DNA of 64,000 nucleotides, from contig AP017309.1 of the NCBI GenBank assembly GCA_001548435.1, positions 248,001-312,000 of the forward strand. Direction: 5' to 3'. The DNA is from Leptolyngbya sp. NIES-3755 (GTDB taxonomy: Bacteria > Cyanobacteriota > Cyanobacteriia > Leptolyngbyales > Leptolyngbyaceae). Below are positions 7,986-15,980 of the stretch, piece by piece. Under the pieces are notes generated by a model. The model saw only the letters and a program-made list of their open reading frames with translations. It was not told the DNA's origin and ran no database searches. The position numbers and the translations under genes were made by a program. Within the stretch, counting starts at the first letter, position 1; each line of letters starts with the position of its first letter.

Positions 7986-8842
7986 AAATTACGGTTCCTT
8001 TTTTGAGTGAACATTCTACTTTGATTTTTAAGACGTAACCCTACAGCAATCAAACTTAGAAATAGTAGCCCCATGCCTCCTGCTAGGGGATTACGATCGA
8101 TGCCTGTCACCCAAGCTGGGACTCGATCTAAGTAGCGAACCCAATTTCCCACATTGATGATGTAATAGCCCCAGACTAAGCCTGCGTGGAGTCCGATCGC
8201 AGATCCTAAACGCCCTTGGTGAAGTTGCCTTGCCCAACCCAGCGTTAGCCCTAGCAGCAACAGTCCTGGAAAGCTGGGTAGAGTCCGTAGAATTTCTGTC
8301 CACGGTTTAATAAAGTGAAGCGACGCATAAACTGTGCTGCTAATCCACAAAGCAATTTGTGAACGATAATTCCACTGCAACTCATCGACCAGCCAGCCGC
8401 GAAAGAGTAGCTCCTCTGCTAGTCCTACGCCTAATGCAACAAGCAAGCCCTCTAAGATGAGTCTGAGCAAGTTTTGCGGCATCGGTTGCCAGTTGATCCA
8501 CCCGATCGCCCCTTCGATCCAGAATAAGCAGAACAAGCTAACAACCCCAACGCCTAATCCCTTAATTAACTCCAACCCATTCTGGCGAGTTCTGAGCAGA
8601 CCATGATGCCGAAGGGGTTGAGTGATCTGGTGAACGTTGCGCCCCCATAACCACAGGAGCCAAATAAATTCAAAGTACAGCGCTAGAACGGTGATGATAC
8701 TGACGGTATTACCCGTTCCCCAGATCCAGTAAACGGGAATCGCGATCGGCAACCACAGTACCAGCAATGCAATAACAAAGATCGCCAATCGTACAGGCGC
8801 GGGATAACGAGCAATGCGAGGAGACAGATAAAACGCTGACAT
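7982..8842 (-). CDS. CPBP-family intramembrane metalloprotease
   Basis: A 286-residue protein with seven or eight membrane segments. It carries the CPBP/Rce1 signature EELLFRGWLVDELQW (E-E-x3-R) and a downstream SSTVYASLHFI segment with the conserved His. The family includes CAAX proteases and bacteriocin-immunity proteins; the substrate is unknown. It overlaps PBP2 by four bases and sits in the long leftward run headed by the ArsR regulator. Confidence 0.85.
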   Translation of the reverse strand: MSAFYLSPRIARYPAPVRLAIFVIALLVLWLPIAIPVYWIWGTGNTVSIITVLALYFEFIWLLWLWGRNVHQITQPLRHHGLLRTRQNGLELIKGLGVGVVSLFCLFWIEGAIGWINWQPMPQNLLRLILEGLLVALGVGLAEELLFRGWLVDELQWNYRSQIALWISSTVYASLHFIKPWTEILRTLPSFPGLLLLGLTLGWARQLHQGRLGSAIGLHAGLVWGYYIINVGNWVRYLDRVPAWVTGIDRNPLAGGMGLLFLSLIAVGLRLKNQSRMFTQKRNRNL

Positions 8843-8864
8843 TCGGTAGAACTTTTGCTGTTAT

Positions 8865-9503
8865 TTAAGCAGATTTCTGCTTGAGAACTTGTAGACTATC
8901 TGCAATCAAAGAAATAGTACTAAGGCAAATGAGTAAAGCAACCAGTAGCCCGATCGCGGCATCCGCCCAGAGCCAATTGAAAAAATAAACGGCTAAAGCC
9001 GCCAGCATGATTCCGATCGAGCTTGCAGCATCAGCAACACCGTGCAGGAAAACGCCGCGTAAATTTAGATCGTGACGATGATCCTCACGCAGTAAATGAA
9101 TGCTCAAACCGTTGATGATCAAACTCAAGACTGCTGCAACGATCAAGGGCAAGCCCAGGACAGGCTCAGGAGATTGCAAATGCTCGATCGCTTCCCTTCC
9201 CAGAAAAAGAGCAACGACTCCCAAGCTCAATCCATTCAGTAAAGCAATCCAAGCTTCGATTTCTCTCGTTCGATTCAATCCGGTTTGGGTAGCAGAGCGA
9301 CGCTGTGCGAACCAAGTTGCTAAAAGCGTCAGTCCTAGTGTGATTAGATCTGAAAATAGATGCCCTGATCCCGCCAGCAGCGATAAGCTATGGCTCCAAA
9401 GTCCAACTCCTAATTCAACTAGAAAAAGCCCACTCCGCAACCCAAAGACCCACCAGAGGAGTTTTACCTTTTTTCGATTCTCTGTAATCTGTACACTGCT
9501 CAA
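8865..9503 (-). CDS. Short CDF-family cation transporter without C-terminal domain
   Basis: A 212-residue protein covering the six-helix membrane part of the cation diffusion facilitator family. TM2 has SGHLFSD and TM5 has HGVADAASS, the paired H-x3-D metal sites. It stops after TM6, so the cytoplasmic dimerisation domain (about 80 residues) is missing. Some short CDFs function this way, so it is not necessarily broken. A His-rich loop (EDHRHD) lies before TM5. It likely exports Zn2+, Co2+ or Cd2+ together with the P-type ATPase upstream. Confidence 0.82.
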   Translation of the reverse strand: MSSVQITENRKKVKLLWWVFGLRSGLFLVELGVGLWSHSLSLLAGSGHLFSDLITLGLTLLATWFAQRRSATQTGLNRTREIEAWIALLNGLSLGVVALFLGREAIEHLQSPEPVLGLPLIVAAVLSLIINGLSIHLLREDHRHDLNLRGVFLHGVADAASSIGIMLAALAVYFFNWLWADAAIGLLVALLICLSTISLIADSLQVLKQKSA

Positions 9504-9540
9504 GCGAAATACCTGCCACTACTGTTTATTCTTCAAAAGT

Positions 9541-10434
9541 CTAATTTTTGTAAGCTTTGGGTTGTTGGGGAAGAAACACCTTGACTGCTTTAGGAATCAC
9601 CCGAAATTGCGCAGGGGTATGCGTTGTGATTTCACCGTCTGTGTTGATCGCATAGGATTTCCGAGTGTAAAGGTCAATTTCTTGGCATTGACAAACATGA
9701 ATCCCCGTTCGAGTTAGGGGTCGCCCTTGCCGTAAAGCAGGAATTAATGGAATGAGTTGCCACCAATAGCGGACATTGAAACTCAACAAATGGAGCCGTT
9801 GATCGTTGATTGTTGCCTGATTACAAACTGCCATCCCGCCGCCGTAAAAGTGCCCATTTCCCACTGTGATTTGTATGGTTCTGATCTGGGTGCGTTTGCC
9901 GTCAATATCAATTTCAGCCGAAAAGGGACGAATTCTCCACACGGTTTTCAGTGCTGCGATCGCGTATGCCAAAATACCCCAGCGTCGCTTAAATTGCCGA
10001 TTTAAGTACTGTGTTATTTGGATACTCAACCCCAAGCTCGCAACGTTAAAAAAATACTGACCGTTCACCCAGCCCAGATCGATCGGCTGGAGTTGACCGT
10101 TGGCAATTACTCGACAAGCTTCGTTCAAAGTCATCGGAATGCCCAGCGTGTGAGCCAAGTCGTTTGCGGTTCCTAACGGCAAAATTCCGAACGGTAATTG
10201 AGTGTCTACTAAACCTTCTGCCGCAGCATTCAAGGTGCCATCTCCACCGCCAACAATCACCATATCAACTTGATGCTGGTAGCGACGAATGACCTCAGAG
10301 AGTAGATGCGGCTGAGATGGATAGGCATTGATTAGCTCAAAGCCCAAATTTTGCAGCGTCTCAATGACTTGAGACGCACTCTGCCCACCTCGGCGAGCGT
10401 AAGGATTCACTAATAACAAAGCGCGTTTTAACAT
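9541..10434 (-). CDS. YegS/diacylglycerol-kinase-like lipid kinase
   Basis: A 297-residue protein with the DAG-kinase catalytic fold. N-terminal LLVNPYARRGG is followed by the nucleotide-binding VIVGGGDGTLNAAAEGL and PLGTANDLAHTLGIP. Members phosphorylate diacylglycerol or related lipids with ATP. It is normal in length. It is part of the leftward gene run, 37 bases upstream of the short CDF gene. The lipid substrate and any link to metal stress are unknown. Confidence 0.85.
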   Translation of the reverse strand: MLKRALLLVNPYARRGGQSASQVIETLQNLGFELINAYPSQPHLLSEVIRRYQHQVDMVIVGGGDGTLNAAAEGLVDTQLPFGILPLGTANDLAHTLGIPMTLNEACRVIANGQLQPIDLGWVNGQYFFNVASLGLSIQITQYLNRQFKRRWGILAYAIAALKTVWRIRPFSAEIDIDGKRTQIRTIQITVGNGHFYGGGMAVCNQATINDQRLHLLSFNVRYWWQLIPLIPALRQGRPLTRTGIHVCQCQEIDLYTRKSYAINTDGEITTHTPAQFRVIPKAVKVFLPQQPKAYKN

Positions 10435-10507
10435 AAATGCTGAGTCACTACTTGAGCGTACAAAGGTTTCTCATCGTAACTCAATTCACACACCGGCAAA
10501 TTTTTGC

Positions 10508-10897
10508 TTACAAGTCAAACAAATGATGTAAGAATGATCTGCGTCTGCCGCCGTGATGCCCACCGCCGTGATGTCGATCGTAGCGTTCATCCGCGTGATG
10601 ACCGCGATCGTAATGACTGTCGTGATGTCGGTTACTATGTCGATCGTGATGCCCACTCTGATGATGTCCGTTATCGTAATAGCTGTCTCGATAATCGTCT
10701 CGGTAGCAATTGTCCTCACGGTCAGCCTGACCCCGGTAAGCAGTTGACACTGAGCGATCGATGATCTTTTCAAGTTCGCCTCGATCTAGCCAAATGCCTC
10801 GGCACTGAGGGCAGTAGTCAATTTCAATGCCTTGGCGCTCTGTTACCCCTAGTTCAACAATACAAAGAGGACAGATTCTCATCGTATTTGTCCGCAT
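10508..10897 (-). CDS. TFIIB-type zinc-ribbon protein with His/Asp/Arg-rich tail
   Basis: A 129-residue protein. Residues 9-46 form a zinc ribbon (CPLC, then CPQCRGIWLDRGELEKII) of the zf-TFIIB family. The rest is a low-complexity tail of His, Asp, Tyr and Arg, ending in a hydrophobic SFLHHLFDL motif. The start has an AGAGG ribosome site. A paralogue lies directly upstream. The tail could chelate Zn2+, Ni2+ or Cu2+, consistent with the setting. Function is not established. Confidence 0.75.
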   Translation of the reverse strand: MRTNTMRICPLCIVELGVTERQGIEIDYCPQCRGIWLDRGELEKIIDRSVSTAYRGQADREDNCYRDDYRDSYYDNGHHQSGHHDRHSNRHHDSHYDRGHHADERYDRHHGGGHHGGRRRSFLHHLFDL

Positions 10898-10950
10898 TTA
10901 AAAACCTCTAGATTGAAAAATGATGCTTTAGCCAAAGAGCAAGCGTAGTT

Positions 10951-11289
10951 TTAGAAATCGAATAAGTCGCCCAAAAAAGAGCCACGCCCTCGTTCGCCCC
11001 GACCGTGATTTCCATGACGATCGCGCTCTCCATGACGATCGCGCTCTCCATGCTTTCCACTGCTTTCGTGCCTATCTCCGCGATACTCACGATCATGAGT
11101 ATCGTAGCCGCGATCGTGACTGCTTCTTCCTCTATGCTCTTCATTCCCAAAAGGCACGGCTGAGCGTTCAATCAGTTTTTCAAGCTCGCCCCGGTCTAAC
11201 CAAACCCCTCGGCACTGTGGGCAAAAATCAATTTCAATACCTTGACGCTCTGATAGCCTCAATTCAACGTTACAAACAGGACACAGCAT
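10951..11289 (-). CDS. TFIIB-type zinc-ribbon protein (paralogue)
   Basis: A 112-residue paralogue of the next gene: CPVC and CPQCRGVWLDRGELEKLI, then a hydrophilic tail with a tandem 18-bp repeat encoding GERDRH twice, and the same kind of ending (SFLGDLFDF). The ATG at 11289 fits a GGAT ribosome site better than the in-frame codon three residues upstream. The shared tail-plus-terminal-motif design suggests both paralogues bind the same partner. The duplication is local and fairly recent in the ribbon part. Confidence 0.75.
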   Translation of the reverse strand: MLCPVCNVELRLSERQGIEIDFCPQCRGVWLDRGELEKLIERSAVPFGNEEHRGRSSHDRGYDTHDREYRGDRHESSGKHGERDRHGERDRHGNHGRGERGRGSFLGDLFDF

Positions 11290-11341
11290 TGTTACCATCC
11301 TTTAGCGAGGTTTACTTTTGATTTAGCACGATTGAATCGCA

Positions 11342-12274
11342 CTACTTTCCAGGTAAGACATTTTGGAAGTTAAGCGGCCCTTGATAGCCCGACATCTTGG
11401 CAAGTTCCTGCAAGGATTGCGTTCCAGAAACCGATTGACCATTCACCACCCAAGTCGGATACCCTTTGACACCTGCGGCTTGACATAAATCTGGCTGAGG
11501 ATTTTTACCTTTTGGGTCGCACTCAATGTAATTAACTTGGTTGAATGCTTCCTTACCAAAAAGCTGCTTTTGGTTGTAACAGTGCGGACACCAGAATGCA
11601 CCATACATTTTGGCTCCTACTTGCTTGAGATGTCCAGCTAGCGCGAGTTCAGCCGCTCCCGATGAGGTCGTGATTGATAAACCTGCTTCTCCGGGTGTCG
11701 CACGCTCGGCAATTTCAGGATTCTTCACTCCCGCATAAACGCCCATTGTTCCAACCAAAACAACCATCGCAACAATGAATCCGGTGAAAAAGAGTTGTCC
11801 CACATCTTGCCAATCGCGACCCAGGATCGACAACACAAATAAACTAAACGACAACAAGGCAGAACCGACACAGTAAACACAAACGGCTTTGATCTCAAAC
11901 GCAATCAGGTACATTAAGTAGCCGCTAAAAATCGCCATCGCTGTTGCACCCATAAACAGGAATAATCCTGTGGAGTTTTCGAGTTTTGAGCGCAACGTCT
12001 TATCTTTGTCGGGATTGATTAACAAGGGCGCGATCGCAAACGCAATCATGCTGACATACGCCAAGAACCCGTACAACGCTAACGGTAGTCCAAATACCGT
12101 TGCATAGGGACTTGATAAAACAATGTCACATCCATTGGTCGGGCAAGCCGTCCCGCTCTGAGAGAATTTGACGATCGTTAAATAACCCGTCACAACGGCT
12201 CCGATCGCTGCCAGTCCTGCCATAATTAGACGCGACCAGCGGTGAATCCAAGGGGTCGATCGTTTGCGTGGCAT
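11342..12274 (-). CDS. VKOR-family disulfide-forming enzyme fused to thioredoxin domain
   Basis: A 310-residue protein of the bacterial/plant VKOR-Trx type. Five or so membrane helices carry loop cysteines C44/C49 (ACPTNGC) and the active CVYC pair (about 132-135). They are followed by a periplasmic or lumenal thioredoxin domain with FWCPHC (229-232). It oxidises thiols in secreted proteins and passes electrons to quinone. Both Cys pairs are intact. It lies 70 bases after the P-type ATPase gene, so it may protect exported proteins during metal stress. A fragment of a second copy lies at 6052. Confidence 0.9.
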   Translation of the reverse strand: MPRKRSTPWIHRWSRLIMAGLAAIGAVVTGYLTIVKFSQSGTACPTNGCDIVLSSPYATVFGLPLALYGFLAYVSMIAFAIAPLLINPDKDKTLRSKLENSTGLFLFMGATAMAIFSGYLMYLIAFEIKAVCVYCVGSALLSFSLFVLSILGRDWQDVGQLFFTGFIVAMVVLVGTMGVYAGVKNPEIAERATPGEAGLSITTSSGAAELALAGHLKQVGAKMYGAFWCPHCYNQKQLFGKEAFNQVNYIECDPKGKNPQPDLCQAAGVKGYPTWVVNGQSVSGTQSLQELAKMSGYQGPLNFQNVLPGK

Positions 12275-12343
12275 AAAGTCTTAGATCTCCTGATGTAAAT
12301 GAACAGTGGGATGAAGGCTTCAGTTTCATCCCCTAAAAATGTA

Positions 12344-14368
12344 CTATTTCACGACTCTAGTAGCGTTGAGAATTGCGAGTAGCGCAACACCCACATCGGC
12401 AAACACCGCCTCCCACAAAGATGCTAATCCGAATGCACCAAGTAGGATAAAGAACGCTTTGACAGTCATTGCCAGAATGATATTTTGAATCACAATCTGG
12501 TGTGTTTTTCTGCCGATTAGAACCGCTTCTGCAATTTTAGACGGGGCATCCGTCATGATCACCACATCGGCGGTTTCGATCGCGGCATCTGATCCGAGTC
12601 CGCCCATCGCCATTCCCACATCAGCCCGCGCTATCACCGGAGCATCATTGATCCCATCGCCCACAAAGGCAACTTTCCCTTTGCCGGATTCGCGTAAGAT
12701 TTGCTCGATCGCTTCGACTTTTCCTTCAGGCAAAAGTTCCGCTCGATAGCCACTTAAGCCCAACTGTCTTGCTACGCCATCAGCAACACTCTTATTGTCA
12801 CCCGTGAGCATGATTGTTTTCTCAACGCCGATCTTTCTCAGCGATCGAATTGCCTCAACTGCATCTGTTTTCAGTTCGTCCGCAATAATAATGCGTCCTG
12901 CATACTTTCCATCTACTGCCAAATGCACAACGGTTCCATCAACTTCACAGACATCATGGGCAACATTTTCCCGATGCAATAGTCGATCGTTGCCTGCAAT
13001 TACCATCTGATTCCCAACACGGGCTTGAATGCCATGTCCTGCAATCTCTTTGTAGTCTTGCACTTGGGAATCATCGGTCGTTCTTCCGTAGGCATCGCGA
13101 ATCGATTGAGCGACCGGATGAGTTGAATGAGATTCGACTTGAGCCGCCAGCGCGAGGAGTTTCTCCTCCGAAAAACCGTTCTTGGGAATGATTTGAGTGA
13201 CTTTGAAGACCCCTTGCGTTAATGTTCCCGTTTTATCAAACACAACCGTATTTACTGCTGCGAGTGTATCGAGATAGGTTGAGCCTTTGACTAGAATTCC
13301 GCGTTTTGCTGCACCACCAACGCCGCCGAAGTAGCCGAGCGGAATACTAATGACCAATCCGCATGGACAAGAAATCACGAGGACAACCAAGGCGTTGTAA
13401 ACCCACCGGAAGCGATCGGCATCCGTGGGATTTGCCATCAATAATGGTGGGACGATCGCGATCGCAAGCGATATAAAAACCACCATTGGCGTATAGATTT
13501 TGGCGAACTTACGAATAAATTTCTCGGTTTCAGCTTTCTTGCTACTTGCGTTTTCGACCAGTTCGAGAATTTTTGCGATCGACGATTCGCCAAACAGTTT
13601 TGTGGTCTTAATTGTTAGAACGCCGGATTGATTGATCATGCCTGCTAGAACAGTCTCTCCAGGAGCAACCGTTCGCGGCACTGATTCTCCAGTGAGTGCA
13701 GAAGTATCGACCTGTGAACGACCGTCTAGAATTTCACCATCCAGCGGAATTTTTTCACCCGGTCTAACCAGAATCGTGTCCCCAATTTTCACTGACTCTG
13801 GAGGAACCTGACGGACTTCACCGTTTACTTTTAAGTTCGCGCTATCTGGACGAACTTCCAAAAGCGCGCTAATCGATCTGCGCGATCGTCCCACGGCGTA
13901 GCTCTGAAACAGTTCGCCAACCCGGAAGAACAGCATCACCGCAACTGCTTCCGGTAATAAATGAATCGAGATCGCGCCTAATGTAGCGATCGTCATCAAG
14001 AAGTTTTCATCAAATACTTTACCCTTGAGGATATTGCGTCCAGCGCTGCTTAAAACACTCCAACCACTCAGTAGATAAGCTGGGATCAAGACGGCGTATT
14101 CTGCGATCGAGAACGGTGTGTTGTGTAATTGCTGCTCGAAAATGAAGCCGATCAGGAATAAGACAACGACGATCGACACCACGATGATTTCTTGCTTGAG
14201 ATCCCCACCGCCGTGATCATGATCATGGTCATCATCGTCATGGTCATGACTATGACCGTCTCCGTGACTGTGCCCTTCGGTGTGATCGTGCGCTTTTTTG
14301 TGCGACTGATGGTCGTGGTCGTCGTCATGACCGCAGCAGCTTGATTGAGTCGGTTTCCGTGCTTTCAT
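12344..14368 (-). CDS. Heavy-metal P1B-type ATPase (Zn/Cd/Co exporter)
   Basis: A 674-residue P-type ATPase. A His/Asp-rich N-terminal segment with one CC pair (about residues 10-55) replaces the usual GMxCxxC domain. It also has eight predicted helices with S-C-P-C-G (about 334), the phosphorylated D-K-T-G-T (about 376), the ESHSTHP nucleotide motif and GDGINDAP (about 569). CPC plus a late-helix Lys points to divalent Zn2+, Cd2+ or Pb2+ export. The ATG at 14368 is chosen for its AAGGAGA site; the longer frame adds six residues. An SmtB-type operator lies just upstream. Confidence 0.93.
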   Translation of the reverse strand: MKARKPTQSSCCGHDDDHDHQSHKKAHDHTEGHSHGDGHSHDHDDDDHDHDHGGGDLKQEIIVVSIVVVLFLIGFIFEQQLHNTPFSIAEYAVLIPAYLLSGWSVLSSAGRNILKGKVFDENFLMTIATLGAISIHLLPEAVAVMLFFRVGELFQSYAVGRSRRSISALLEVRPDSANLKVNGEVRQVPPESVKIGDTILVRPGEKIPLDGEILDGRSQVDTSALTGESVPRTVAPGETVLAGMINQSGVLTIKTTKLFGESSIAKILELVENASSKKAETEKFIRKFAKIYTPMVVFISLAIAIVPPLLMANPTDADRFRWVYNALVVLVISCPCGLVISIPLGYFGGVGGAAKRGILVKGSTYLDTLAAVNTVVFDKTGTLTQGVFKVTQIIPKNGFSEEKLLALAAQVESHSTHPVAQSIRDAYGRTTDDSQVQDYKEIAGHGIQARVGNQMVIAGNDRLLHRENVAHDVCEVDGTVVHLAVDGKYAGRIIIADELKTDAVEAIRSLRKIGVEKTIMLTGDNKSVADGVARQLGLSGYRAELLPEGKVEAIEQILRESGKGKVAFVGDGINDAPVIARADVGMAMGGLGSDAAIETADVVIMTDAPSKIAEAVLIGRKTHQIVIQNIILAMTVKAFFILLGAFGLASLWEAVFADVGVALLAILNATRVVK

Positions 14369-14399
14369 TGAGTCTCCTTGGAGCATATTTTTGGATGCC

Positions 14400-14420
14400 T
14401 GAACAAAAATTCAGATGTTC
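14400..14420 (-). promoter_or_regulatory. SmtB/ZiaR-type operator of the P-type ATPase
   Basis: The sequence TGAACAAAAATTCAGATGTT (plus a final C) is an imperfect inverted repeat between the regulator gene and the ATPase gene. It closely resembles cyanobacterial smtB and ziaA operators (TGAACA-N-TTCAGATGTTC type). The ArsR protein encoded next to it is the likely ligand. Confidence 0.7.
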
Positions 14421-14439
14421 GGCTAAAAAAATCGACGGG

Positions 14440-14820
14440 TTACGCTTCTGAGTGAGACAGATGCGCGTGAACTTCTTGATAGAGATTGAGAACGTGATAA
14501 TCTGCCAGACTGTAGTAAACGTTGCGTCCTTCTTTGCGATAGTTCACCAAGCGGCTTGCCCTGAGAACTCGCAGTTGGTGAGATACCGCCGATTCACTCA
14601 TCTTCAGCGCTGCTGCAAGATCACAGACGCACAGTTCTTGCTTTGCCAAAGCTGACAATAATCGCAACCGATTCGGATCGGCTAACACACCGAAAAACTC
14701 CGCCATCTGTTGAGCCTGCGGCATCGTTAGTAAATCCGGCTGAACTTGACGAACCTGATCGAGATGTATGACTGGAACTTCACAATTCAGAAGCTCGGAG
14801 GATTGAGAAAGTTTACTCAC
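14440..14820 (-). CDS. ArsR/SmtB-family metal-sensing repressor (ZiaR-like)
   Basis: A 126-residue winged-helix repressor. It has ELCVCDLAA in helix 3 (the alpha3N-type Cys site) and [15 protein letters not shown] in the last helix (the alpha5 Zn2+ site D/H/H/E). The recognition helix reads [13 protein letters not shown]. Zn2+ binding should release it from DNA. It heads the leftward metal operon and is flanked by two operator-like inverted repeats, one upstream of itself and one before the ATPase, implying autoregulation. It has a paralogue at 38293. Confidence 0.92.
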   Translation of the reverse strand: MSKLSQSSELLNCEVPVIHLDQVRQVQPDLLTMPQAQQMAEFFGVLADPNRLRLLSALAKQELCVCDLAAALKMSESAVSHQLRVLRASRLVNYRKEGRNVYYSLADYHVLNLYQEVHAHLSHSEA

Positions 14821-14842
14821 GGCGGCTAACCTAGAATCGGTT

Positions 14843-14870
14843 CAATGTCTGAATAGGCATTCAGACATTG
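14843..14870 (-). promoter_or_regulatory. Perfect inverted-repeat operator upstream of ArsR gene
   Basis: Arms CAATGTCTGAA (14843-14853) and TTCAGACATTG (14860-14870) are exact reverse complements around a 6-base centre. They share the TTCAGA half-site with the operator at 14400. The position 23 bases upstream of the repressor start fits autorepression. Confidence 0.75.
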
Positions 14871-14968
14871 ATTCAATATAGTCGAGATTGCGATCGCAGA
14901 TCAAGTTTTTTACGGAATTTCTGAACTCGATTGTGCTGCTGGCATTTTTCTGATCAAGTTTGACAAAA

Positions 14969-14985
14969 TTTCATCGGCGTTTCAT
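14969..14985 (+). promoter_or_regulatory. TTTCAT-N5-TTTCAT box and promoter
   Basis: Hexamers at 14969 and 14980 are followed after 15 bases by TAGAAAT, a plausible -10. Transcription would start near 15013 and run into the hairpin at 15069 and then the ZIP-like gene. Confidence 0.75.
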
Positions 14986-15011
14986 CGCTACCTATTACAT
15001 TAGAAATATGG

Positions 15012-15112
15012 CTGCACTGACTCAGGCTAACGCTTCAGCGCAGTTTTCACTCCTCACACACCCCACTGAGAAAGCCTGAGCTTGTATTTTCTGGCATTCA
15101 GGCTTTCTTCAT
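15012..15112 (+). ncRNA. Putative leader or small RNA ending in a hairpin
   Basis: The predicted transcript from the 14969 promoter is about 100 bases long before an 11-bp perfect hairpin. A 23-codon frame (15008-15079) begins at or before the predicted start site and is probably not translated. The RNA could be an attenuated leader of the ZIP-like gene or a free small RNA. Boundaries are predicted, not observed. Confidence 0.4.
15069..15108 (+). terminator. Hairpin, likely attenuator or terminator
   Basis: Arms AGAAAGCCTGA (15069-15079) and TCAGGCTTTCT (15098-15108) pair perfectly over 11 bases with an 18-base loop. A weak T-rich tail (TCATTTAT) follows. It lies 90 bases before the ZIP-like gene, between promoter and coding start. 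Confidence 0.6.
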
Positions 15113-15199
15113 TTATCAATTTCTCTGAAGGTAGCAGGCAGAGGCAAGAATATCTGGTAGTCTATCCACACCGACTCTCTAAAGTCTGACTGGAGAACA

Positions 15200-15928
15200 A
15201 TGGATCTGTTGTGGAAGCTTGTTAACTTTTCGTTTATTCCTGCCATTATCATGCTTCTAGCGGGTGGTGCAGCTACGATTCGCGTTCCAGGATTGAATCT
15301 ACGGAGTGCCGTCTTACACTTTGCAGCGGGGGTTGTTTTCGCGGTAGTCTCAGCGGAATTTATTCCGGATTTAGTTCATGAACATAAAATCGCGACAACT
15401 GCGATCGGGTTTACAATTGGAACCGCTTTGATGTTAGCAATTCGCTCCTGGACGAGTCGAGCCGAGTCCGACGAAAAAGAGCAATCCGGGCGGCTACCGA
15501 GCGGTTTTTTGATGGCAACTGGAATTGATTTAGCGATCGATGGGTTGATGTTGGGCATCGGGTTTGCAGCAGGCGCAAAAGAAGGCATTCTGCTCACGGT
15601 TGCACTCACGATCGAGTTACTATCCCTGGGGATTGCGACGACTGCGAATTTGACTGGAAAACGCATTCCACAGCGAAAGACACTGCTCGTCCTTGCAGGG
15701 TTAAGCTTACTGTTTGTTCTCAGTGCAGTGACCGGAGGATTACTATCTCAAGCATTCACAGGGGTAGCATTAGCAGGCTTAATTGCGTTCGGAACAGCAG
15801 CGCTGCTGTTTCTAGTTACAGAAGAGTTGCTGACTGAAGCACACGAAATTGAAGAGTCGCCGCTGTTAACAGCGACCTTCTTTGCTGGCTTTCTGATGAT
15901 CTTTCTCCTGGAGATGCTGACAAAGTAA
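15200..15928 (+). CDS. ZIP-like metal transporter
   Basis: A 242-residue membrane protein with seven to eight helices. It shows the ZIP-type blocks HFAAGVVFAVVSAEFIPDL and GIDLAIDGLMLGIGFAAGAK. The usual His of ZIP TM4 is Asp here. A late TEELLTEAHEIEE segment supplies more acidic and His ligands. Members move Zn2+ or related ions into the cytoplasm, or sometimes outward. It is preceded by a TTTCAT promoter and a hairpin leader. The family is fairly sure, the direction of transport is not. Confidence 0.7.
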   Translation: MDLLWKLVNFSFIPAIIMLLAGGAATIRVPGLNLRSAVLHFAAGVVFAVVSAEFIPDLVHEHKIATTAIGFTIGTALMLAIRSWTSRAESDEKEQSGRLPSGFLMATGIDLAIDGLMLGIGFAAGAKEGILLTVALTIELLSLGIATTANLTGKRIPQRKTLLVLAGLSLLFVLSAVTGGLLSQAFTGVALAGLIAFGTAALLFLVTEELLTEAHEIEESPLLTATFFAGFLMIFLLEMLTK

Positions 15929-15980
15929 TTCATCGAAATGATTCTCATTCGCGCTCGATCGCCTAATTATCTCTGCGTCA

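Noticed and set aside
10504-10773. Frames opposite and offset to the His-rich zinc-ribbon gene
   Set aside because: Low-complexity repeats keep all frames open. Only the frame with the CxxC ribbon has a start site and a paralogue.
15008-15079. 23-codon leader peptide before the ZIP-like gene
   Set aside because: Its start codon lies at or before the predicted transcription start, and it has no ribosome site. The hairpin it overlaps explains the conservation better.
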